Translations under genes and position numbers: made by a program
Shown here: positions 1 to 5,852 of the stretch, in pieces
How the letters are laid out: every line of letters begins with the position of its first letter
Numbering within the stretch: position 1 is the stretch's first letter
DNA from: Bacteroidetes/Chlorobi group bacterium ChocPot_Mid
GTDB lineage: Bacteria; Bacteroidota; Ignavibacteria; Kapaibacteriales; UBA2268
Reading direction: 5' to 3'
NCBI GenBank assembly: GCA_003731675.1
Contig: RCNQ01000049.1
Span: forward strand, 1-8,797
Length of the DNA stretch: 8,797 nucleotides
Notes under the pieces: generated by a model
The model's database searches: none
The model's input: only the letters and a program-made list of their open reading frames with translations
What the model was told of the DNA's origin: nothing

Positions 1-345
1 GAGATAAGACGGACTTCTCTCAAAATCCGTAACCCTAAAAACAAACCTCGTGACTACGAGGAAGATATGTTGGATGAATATTTTGAACAATGGAAAAAAC
101 AAGAACAGTTGATGCCCCAACTCAAAAAATATAGTGACGGTAGTATTGTGTTTTATGTGCCTATTATACTGACTAATCCGATATGTCTGAATTGCCACGG
201 AACAAAAGGTTTAATGATTGTACCACCTAATAACAAAATTATTGACTCACTTTACCCAACCGACGAAGCCACTGGTTACAAAATCGGAGACTTCCGCGGT
301 ATGTGGACTGTCAGATTCAAACCAAAATCAGAAAATCAACAGTAA
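1..345 (+). CDS. Tll0287-like (DUF3365) single-haem protein, 5' truncated
   Basis: The reading frame is open from the first base, so the gene begins outside the window; the in-frame ATG at 67 is internal. The visible 114 residues start with RRTSLKIRNPKNKPRDYEED, the typical opening of the second half of the Tll0287-like domain. They continue to a CLNCHG haem-attachment motif (CxxCH at bases 184-198) and end with the family's closing GDFRGMWTVRF. One CxxCH means one covalently bound haem c, which places the protein in the periplasm; its export signal must lie upstream. In known families this domain occurs either alone or as the sensor part of histidine kinases and cyclases. Here the protein stops about ten residues after the domain, so no kinase follows. 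It may be a small electron carrier or a redox or gas sensor; the sequence does not decide. A terminator follows directly. Family assignment is firm, function is open. Confidence 0.85.
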   Translation, partial: EIRRTSLKIRNPKNKPRDYEEDMLDEYFEQWKKQEQLMPQLKKYSDGSIVFYVPIILTNPICLNCHGTKGLMIVPPNNKIIDSLYPTDEATGYKIGDFRGMWTVRFKPKSENQQ

Positions 346-371
346 TGCACTAATAATAAAATACTTACACC

Positions 372-411
372 ATCAGGAACTATATCTGAATTAGTTCCTG
401 ATTTATTTTTT
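372..411 (+). terminator. Rho-independent terminator after the haem protein gene
   Basis: There is a perfect 11 bp inverted repeat: ATCAGGAACTA at 372-382 pairs with TAGTTCCTGAT at 392-402 around a 9-base loop. A T-rich run (TTATTTTTT) follows from 403. It lies 26 bp past the stop codon of the truncated haem gene and separates that gene from the Lon-like gene, which should therefore have its own promoter in 412-500. Confidence 0.88.
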
Positions 412-511
412 ATCATATTTTAATAAATTTTATTTGGTATTTCAATTTTATTTTCTGAATTTTAAAATTACATTAATCATAATTTTATCCTTATTTATAT
501 AGGAAATCAAA
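412..511 (+). promoter_or_regulatory. AT-rich leader and presumed promoter region of the Lon-like gene
   Basis: This is the only space between the upstream terminator and the Lon-like start codon, so the promoter must be here. It is very AT-rich and I cannot name a convincing box. A TTTG at 433-436 lies 19 bases before TGAATTTT at 456-463, which only loosely resembles the Bacteroidota -33/-7 pattern (TTTG and TAnnTTTG). A weak ribosome binding site, AGGAAA, sits at 501-506, five bases before the ATG at 512, and supports that start. Confidence 0.35.
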
Positions 512-3091
512 ATGGTAAAGAAAAAAGTCAAGGTAGTTAAATCGAAGGTTGCAATAAAATGCGAGGCAACCGAGCTAAATCATTCCCAATTACGCTGGGT
601 ATGCCCAACTTCTCAGTTCAAATTCGAATCCACAGCTTCTCTGAAACCTTTGGATAAAATTGTCGGTCAGCCAAGAGCTATTGAATCAATACGATTGGGT
701 GCTGAACTATTCTCAAAAGGTTACAACATTTTCGTAACAGGATTGGCAGGCACTGGAAGGTTAACTACAGTTAAAAACGTACTCGAAGACGTTACAACAG
801 TTAAACCAACTACTTATGACTACTGCTACGTCAACAATTTCACTAACGCCGACGAACCAAGACTGTTAAAACTCAGCAAAGGTCGCGGAAAAGAGCTGAA
901 AAGAATGATGAAAGATACAATCGAATATCTCAAAAGACGACTCCCAAAACTTTTTGAAGAAGAAACTATCCAAAAATCCAGAAGGATATTAATCGAAGAA
1001 TACCAAAAGAAAGAAAAAGAACTCTTGGACAAATTTGACAAAAAAATAAAACCATTAGGTTTTGTCCGAGGTCAGCTTGAAAACGAAAACGGTGCAGTCC
1101 AACCAGAAGTATTCCCCATTGTTGATGGTCAGCCCGTCCGTATTGATACTCTCGACGAATTGGTCGCCGAAGGGAAAATGAAAAAAAAGGATGCTGAGGA
1201 AATCAAAAATAATTATCTGAAATTCCACAATGAAATATTTGAACTTGCTCACGAAGGATTGAAATTAATGCAGGATTTCAAAAAAGCAATTTACGAAAAT
1301 GACAAATCCACAGCATCAATGATTATACATTCTGTTTTCGGACAAATAAAAGAAAACTTCGTTGATGACAAAGTTGATTTATACATCGAAGAAGTAAAAA
1401 AATATATACTCGAAAACATTAAATTATTCGTCACTGCTCCGAACCCGATTGAAACCGAAAATGAAAATGAGCCCTCTTCTGACGATTCACCGGAAGACAG
1501 ATACCGCGTTTTTGAAGTTAATATCATCTTAGACAATTCAAAAACAACATCCGCACCTGTTGTTGTTGAAACGGCTCCAACTTACACCAATTTATTTGGT
1601 ACAATCGAAAGAACATTCGATTCCCGTGGATATTGGCGGACGGATTTCACAAAAATCAAAGCTGGCTCCATTCTCAGAGCAGACCAAGGATACTTAATTG
1701 TTAATGCTCTCGATTTATTTACAGAGCAAGGTGTGTGGCCCGTTCTCAAAAGGGTCCTGCTTTACGATAAATTAGAAATACAACCTTACGAAGCTATATT
1801 CCAGCTCTCACAGCTTATTATGAAACCAGAAGCGATAGATGTAAAGGTCAAAGTTGTCATCATAGGTGGCTCATCATTATATTATTACCTTTATACTTAC
1901 GAAAAAGGCTTCAAAAAGATTTTCAAAATCAACGCACAATTCGACTACGAAACCGAACGCACCAAAGAAATGATTAACTACTACGCACAATTTATTGCAA
2001 AAATCTGCAAGGAAGACAAACTGCCACACTGCACTCCCGATGCAGTTGCCGCTATTGTCGAATGGGCTGTTGAACAAGCTGGCTCTCAAAACAGAATTAC
2101 ACTGAAATTCTCTGACGTTGCTGACGTTGTCCGTGAAGCAGCTTTTTACGACGGAAGAAACAGAAAAGAACCCAAAAAATTCATAAGAAGAGAAGATGTC
2201 AAAACAGCTATTGAATACAGACGCTACAGAAACAATCTTTTAGACGAAAAATTAAAAATCCAGATTCTCGAAGGCAATACCTTGATTGATACTGACGGTG
2301 AAAGAGTAGGGCAAATCAACGGTCTAACCATCTTGGACACCGGCTTGATTATCTTTGGCAAACCGGCAAGAATAACGGCTACAGTCAGTGCAGGTGATGC
2401 TGGAATAATTAACATCGAACGTGAAGTTGATATGAGCGGCTCAATTCACAACAAAGGTGTAATGATTCTCTCCGGCTTCATCAGAGAAAGATTCTCAACT
2501 GATAAACCCTTCACCCTAACTGCCTCAATAGCATTCGAACAAAACTATGGAGGTATAGACGGAGACAGTGCTACTGCCGCTGAAATTTATGCTCTGCTCT
2601 CGGCAATTACAAACGTCCCAATAAAACAATGTTTCGCCATTACCGGTTCGGTCAATCAAAAAGGCGATATTCAACCCATTGGCGGTGTAAATGAGAAAAT
2701 ACGAGGTTTCTTCGAAATCTGTCAGGCAAGAGGTCTCAATGGGCAACACGGCGTCATCATCCCAAAACAAAATGTCGGAGACTTAATGCTTATTGATGAC
2801 ATTGTCAATGCTGTCAAAGATGGTAAATTCCACATTTACTCATTCACTAAAATAGAAGATGCTGTCAAATTGCTCATGGGAATTGAGGCAGGTGTTAAGC
2901 AAGAAGATGGGAAATACCCCGATGGAACACTTTTCAAAATGGTTATTGACCGACTCGAAGAATTAAGATTATTCAAAAGGAAACGTTCATCTTTCAAATC
3001 AGATTTACCACAAAAAAATGCTGTACAATTAAAACCACCAACATTGGAAGAAATATTAAAACTGGAGAAAATTAATGAAAAAGCATATTAA
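512..3091 (+). CDS. Lon-like AAA_32 family ATP-dependent protease (Lon-related, COG1067 type)
   Basis: This 859-residue cytoplasmic protein is related to LonB/LonC rather than classical LonA: it has no N-terminal substrate-binding LAN domain. The order seen is: start of the AAA module with LDKIVGQPRAIESIRLGAEL (about 47-66), a P-loop position GLAGTGRLTT (77-86), a long charged, probably coiled-coil helical insertion (about 120-300), an acidic linker (312-329), the rest of the AAA module with SILRADQGYLIVNALDLF (386-403) and FDYETERTKE (477-486), and the C-terminal Lon protease domain (about 580-800). The catalytic dyad is intact: Ser686 in GIDGDSATAAE and Lys729 in GGVNEKI. The P-loop has Arg83 and Leu84 where GK[S/T] is usual, and the Walker B position reads LIVNALD, so ATP hydrolysis may be weak or altered; relatives in this family also vary here. 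A likely role is protein quality control. An AGGAAA site precedes the ATG, and the 3' end overlaps rpe by 17 bp. Confidence 0.9.
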   Translation: MVKKKVKVVKSKVAIKCEATELNHSQLRWVCPTSQFKFESTASLKPLDKIVGQPRAIESIRLGAELFSKGYNIFVTGLAGTGRLTTVKNVLEDVTTVKPTTYDYCYVNNFTNADEPRLLKLSKGRGKELKRMMKDTIEYLKRRLPKLFEEETIQKSRRILIEEYQKKEKELLDKFDKKIKPLGFVRGQLENENGAVQPEVFPIVDGQPVRIDTLDELVAEGKMKKKDAEEIKNNYLKFHNEIFELAHEGLKLMQDFKKAIYENDKSTASMIIHSVFGQIKENFVDDKVDLYIEEVKKYILENIKLFVTAPNPIETENENEPSSDDSPEDRYRVFEVNIILDNSKTTSAPVVVETAPTYTNLFGTIERTFDSRGYWRTDFTKIKAGSILRADQGYLIVNALDLFTEQGVWPVLKRVLLYDKLEIQPYEAIFQLSQLIMKPEAIDVKVKVVIIGGSSLYYYLYTYEKGFKKIFKINAQFDYETERTKEMINYYAQFIAKICKEDKLPHCTPDAVAAIVEWAVEQAGSQNRITLKFSDVADVVREAAFYDGRNRKEPKKFIRREDVKTAIEYRRYRNNLLDEKLKIQILEGNTLIDTDGERVGQINGLTILDTGLIIFGKPARITATVSAGDAGIINIEREVDMSGSIHNKGVMILSGFIRERFSTDKPFTLTASIAFEQNYGGIDGDSATAAEIYALLSAITNVPIKQCFAITGSVNQKGDIQPIGGVNEKIRGFFEICQARGLNGQHGVIIPKQNVGDLMLIDDIVNAVKDGKFHIYSFTKIEDAVKLLMGIEAGVKQEDGKYPDGTLFKMVIDRLEELRLFKRKRSSFKSDLPQKNAVQLKPPTLEEILKLEKINEKAY
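3064..3067 (+). promoter_or_regulatory. Ribosome binding site of rpe inside the 3' end of the protease gene
   Basis: GGAG lies seven bases before the ATG at 3075, within the last codons of the Lon-like gene. This is a good Shine-Dalgarno spacing and fixes the rpe start inside the upstream gene. It implies that the two genes share an mRNA and that rpe translation may be coupled to the protease. Confidence 0.7.
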
Positions 3092-3749
3092 AATTGCACC
3101 GTCCCTGCTTTCTGCAGACTTTGCCCATCTGGCTGATGATATAAAAAAATGCGAAGATGGCGGAGCAGATATGTTGCACGTTGATGTTATGGATGGTCAT
3201 TTTGTACCTAACATAACCATAGGTCCGCTTATTGTGGAAGCTATTCGTCGTGTTTCAAAACTTCCAATTTCCTGCCACCTGATGATAACTGACCCTGACA
3301 GATACATTCCTGACTTTGTTCAGGCAGGAGCCAATATGATTTCAGTCCATGTCGAAGGTCAGGTACATCTGCACAGAACTTTAGCATTGATTAAAAGCTT
3401 CGGAATCAAGGCAGGTTTAGCTTTAAATCCGGCAACTCCTCTGGATTTCGCCTATGATGCCGCTGAGTACTGCGACTTTATCTTATTGATGTCTGTTAAT
3501 CCAGGATTTGGTGGTCAGGAATTCATACCCACCTTTCTCAGAAGAGCAGAACTGGTCAGAAATTACCTAATCAAACGCAGTCTAAAGAATGTTGAAATCG
3601 AAGTTGACGGCGGTGTAAAAATCGAAAACGTTCGCGATATTGTCAGAGCCGGGGCTAATATCCTTGTTTGTGGTTCTGGTATTTTTAAAGGTGATGTTGT
3701 TGCCAATATTAAGGAATTAAGAAAAAGAGCAGACAAAGCAAATGCCTAA
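3075..3749 (+). CDS. rpe: Ribulose-phosphate 3-epimerase
   Basis: The enzyme interconverts D-ribulose 5-phosphate and D-xylulose 5-phosphate in the pentose phosphate pathway (and the Calvin cycle, where present). The 224-residue length is normal for this TIM-barrel family. All signature segments are present: IAPSLLSADF (7-16), LHVDVMDGHFVPN (34-46), SCHLMI (66-71), MSVNPGFGGQEF (139-150) and EVDGGV (176-181). From the family, the metal ligands correspond to His35, Asp37, His68 and Asp178, with Asp37 and Asp178 as the acid/base pair; all four are conserved. The phosphate loops GFGGQ (144-148) and CGSGIF (199-204) are intact. The ATG lies 17 bp inside the preceding protease gene with a GGAG site seven bases upstream, so the two are probably co-transcribed. 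Its TAA overlaps the stop of the convergent WD40 gene. Nothing appears damaged. Confidence 0.97.
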   Translation: MKKHIKIAPSLLSADFAHLADDIKKCEDGGADMLHVDVMDGHFVPNITIGPLIVEAIRRVSKLPISCHLMITDPDRYIPDFVQAGANMISVHVEGQVHLHRTLALIKSFGIKAGLALNPATPLDFAYDAAEYCDFILLMSVNPGFGGQEFIPTFLRRAELVRNYLIKRSLKNVEIEVDGGVKIENVRDIVRAGANILVCGSGIFKGDVVANIKELRKRADKANA

Positions 3750-5101
3750 TTCATCTTTAAGATTTTCTCTGTAAATACTCTTCCGGAATTAAAAATCCTG
3801 ATGAAATATATTCCTGACGGTAATTTTGATATATCCGATTTTATCAAATTACCATAATATTCATAATTCAAATTCATTTCTCGTCCGAAAATATCATAGC
3901 AATAAACATTATAAAACCATGAATAATCCTTAAAGTAAATCTGTATGTTTTCATTATTTCCCCACAAAGAATATTCCTCTTCTTTGCTATCTTCTTCTGC
4001 ACCACTTATTTCCCATGATGCCAGCATACTCATATTGCCTTTTACATCGGCAACAACATATCGGTTTTTATATGCAGAAGCATCAATCGAAGTGATTAAA
4101 GGATTTCCGGGATAAGTCTTACTGTCCCTTGCTAAATTATATTCCAGATTCCAGATTAATACCTTCCCATTGTTCGAACCTGTTATAATATGCTCATTAT
4201 CATAAATGAAATCTATTGCAAGGTCATAATAGCAATCACATGAATAAATCGAATCTGTCTTTATGCCTTTCTCTATATCATAAATAAAATAGTGATGACT
4301 GTCGGTTGCCACAGCTAAAAGCTTTGAATCATAAGAAAATGCAAGTTCATTCAGCACCTCTGTATCAGCAAATTCCATATTTTCATCATATTCCTGCCTT
4401 AAAATTTTGAATTCCTCGAAATCAGGTGTAGCCACAATTAATTTTGTTTCCTCAAACTCTTTGTAAACCCATGGTGCAGTATATTCCGATGTCCTTTCTA
4501 CTGTGGAAAAGCATATTGTCTTACCATCTGGAGACTTAACAAGATTATTTACCATTCCTCCTGAATAAATCTGCTTGACCCACTGACCAGTATTCATATC
4601 CCATAAATCAAGACGACCCCTGTAATAATGATTAGCATTCTGATAATAATATATCCCCACACCTGTAAGTATATGCTCCTTATCTGGTTGTATCGCATGA
4701 ACTTCAATAAATTCCTGATTTTGAACAGACATATTCGTGTCAAATAGTTTCCGTAAATCCAGAATTACTTCACTTGTCTTTGAATCAATATTAAAAAGGA
4801 TTACTGATGAATTAAGAGAATGCTTTAAACTCACCAGAACAGAATTTGTAAGATTAGTAAGTGTCAAATCATAAACATTGTAATTGAAACTATATTCTTC
4901 GACTTTCTCCCCAGTATTTGAATTTGTAATAATCAGCTTTTTATCCGCACCTGCAGAATAAATCAGACTCTCATCAGGACTGAATAAAATTCGGTTTATC
5001 TGCCCGCTGTGATACTGTTTTTCCCAAATTAATTCAAAGGAATTAGCGTAACTGATACTTAATAGTATTGTTAGGAATGATATAACAGCACTTTTAAACA
5101 T
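3746..5101 (-). CDS. Exported WD40-repeat protein with a C-terminal T9SS sorting domain
   Basis: The 451-residue protein starts with a short signal peptide (about residues 1-20, hydrophobic core AVISFLTILLSISYANS). It continues as an incomplete set of WD40-like blades, for example INRILFSPDESLIYSAGADK (35-54), DLWDMNTGQWVKQIYSGG (165-182), NELAFSYDSKLLAVATD (251-267) and DFIYDNEHIITGSNNGKV (297-314), so a beta-propeller is expected. An acidic stretch (369-376) links to a C-terminal type A Por sorting domain (about 383-451) with YDIFGREMN (402-410) and DISKLPSGIYFIRIF (423-437), ending TEKILKMN. This predicts Sec export, then passage through the outer membrane by the type IX system with removal of the tail and release or surface anchoring. 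Propellers usually bind partners; no catalytic motif is visible. It starts 6 bp after the preceding gene on the same strand without a clear Shine-Dalgarno site, so translation is probably coupled. The ligand is unknown. Confidence 0.85.
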   Translation of the reverse strand: MFKSAVISFLTILLSISYANSFELIWEKQYHSGQINRILFSPDESLIYSAGADKKLIITNSNTGEKVEEYSFNYNVYDLTLTNLTNSVLVSLKHSLNSSVILFNIDSKTSEVILDLRKLFDTNMSVQNQEFIEVHAIQPDKEHILTGVGIYYYQNANHYYRGRLDLWDMNTGQWVKQIYSGGMVNNLVKSPDGKTICFSTVERTSEYTAPWVYKEFEETKLIVATPDFEEFKILRQEYDENMEFADTEVLNELAFSYDSKLLAVATDSHHYFIYDIEKGIKTDSIYSCDCYYDLAIDFIYDNEHIITGSNNGKVLIWNLEYNLARDSKTYPGNPLITSIDASAYKNRYVVADVKGNMSMLASWEISGAEEDSKEEEYSLWGNNENIQIYFKDYSWFYNVYCYDIFGREMNLNYEYYGNLIKSDISKLPSGIYFIRIFNSGRVFTEKILKMN

Positions 5102-5107
5102 TTTGTA

Positions 5108-5623
5108 CTATCTTGAAATAGTAAATTTCTTCATTAACCGATAATTATAACCCTGCAAAACACACAAATATACACCGTTGGAAAGCTTCTCAATTTCCTT
5201 TGGAAAATTGTCAATTTCTTTCTCAGTAACACCGGGTACACCATTATAGACATCAGCAACCTTATTCCCTATTAAATTATAAAGTGAGATTGTAATTTTT
5301 TTATCCTTCTCTTTTACAGTAACAACCATCTTTACTGGTTCACCAAAAGGGCTGTAAGAAATTTCAAAACTATTGTCTAATGAATCAGATTGCACCGATT
5401 GTGTCTTTTTATTTTTTGAGTCCTGATTGTCCTGCTTGTTGGTTTGAGCATCACCAGAGTTAATAAAAATATACTTGTTGATTTTCGGTGTAAAATCCTT
5501 TGCTGGAGCAAGATGTTGTTGAGCAACCAAAAAATTCGCAAATCCAAAAATGAAAAATATCATCAAAACAGCAATCTTTTTTAAATTGCTGGTCAGTAAA
5601 ACACTATTAATAAATACTCTCAT
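5108..5623 (-). CDS. Small exported protein consisting mainly of a T9SS sorting-type domain
   Basis: This 171-residue protein has a signal peptide with a positive pair (Lys15-Lys16), a hydrophobic core (about 17-33) and probable cleavage after LVAQ. A hydrophilic Gln/Asn/Asp/Lys/Ser-rich linker follows (about 58-84). The C-terminal domain (about 90-171) resembles the type A Por sorting domain: KKITISLYNLIGNKVADVYN (108-127), IEKLSNGVYLCVLQG (144-158) and the basic ending RLMKKFTISR. No other cargo domain is present, which is unusual, since sorting domains normally tail a larger secreted protein. The ATG at 5621-5623 is preferred because the next Met (residue 21) would cut into the export signal; no Shine-Dalgarno site precedes it. 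It heads a minus-strand operon with the WD40 sorting-domain gene 6 bp downstream. It may be a small secreted or surface structural factor, a partner of the WD40 protein, or a remnant of a larger cargo. Function is unknown. Confidence 0.75.
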   Translation of the reverse strand: MRVFINSVLLTSNLKKIAVLMIFFIFGFANFLVAQQHLAPAKDFTPKINKYIFINSGDAQTNKQDNQDSKNKKTQSVQSDSLDNSFEISYSPFGEPVKMVVTVKEKDKKITISLYNLIGNKVADVYNGVPGVTEKEIDNFPKEIEKLSNGVYLCVLQGYNYRLMKKFTISR

Positions 5624-5852
5624 TACGAATCTGTAAAGTAATTTTTCACCAAATTATTTTTTACTAATTACAATTTAATTCATTTCAACATAAAATAAAA
5701 GTAATTTAATATTTTGTGAATAAACGATTTATTTAAGAAAATAATACATATTGTCAACAAATAATATGCAATTTAATCGGAATTTAGTTTTTTTTGTTAA
5801 TTTAGAACTTTTATAATTAATGATAGTTTATTTTTTATAGAGGATAAATAAA
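5624..5852. promoter_or_regulatory. Divergent AT-rich intergenic region between the T9SS cargo pair and cstA
   Basis: These 229 bp separate the two divergent units and must hold both promoters. The region is very AT-rich, with an eight-T run at 5788-5795 and a TATAAT match at 5812-5817. The TATAAT lacks a well-spaced -35 partner (the nearest TTGTTA, 5794-5799, is only 12 bases away). A short imperfect dyad, CATATT at 5747-5752 and AATATG at 5763-5768, could be an operator but may be chance in such DNA. No small gene, RNA gene or terminator is apparent. Confidence 0.4.
5839..5843 (+). promoter_or_regulatory. Ribosome binding site that fixes the GTG start of cstA
   Basis: AGAGG ends nine bases before the GTG at 5853 and 18 bases before the next in-frame ATG at 5862. 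The spacing favours the GTG as the initiation codon. The difference is only three residues and does not affect the first membrane helix. Confidence 0.65.

Noticed and set aside
67..345. ATG at 67 as the true start of the haem protein
   Set aside because: The frame is open to base 1 and the upstream 22 residues match the conserved domain; starting at 67 would also remove any export signal needed for haem c attachment.
826..2770. Several open frames of 63-81 codons on the minus strand inside the Lon-like gene
   Set aside because: They lie opposite a strongly conserved coding frame, have no recognisable domains and no convincing ribosome binding sites; they are shadows of the AT-rich codon pattern.
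512..3091. Lon-like protease as part of a BREX-type or other defence system
   Set aside because: No methylase, PglZ, helicase or other defence gene accompanies it; its neighbour is rpe, and its architecture is that of a housekeeping AAA_32 protease.
5788..5795. Eight-T run as a phase-variation tract
   Set aside because: It lies in extremely AT-rich DNA where such a length is unsurprising, and no clear promoter boxes flank it at a spacing that slippage would alter.
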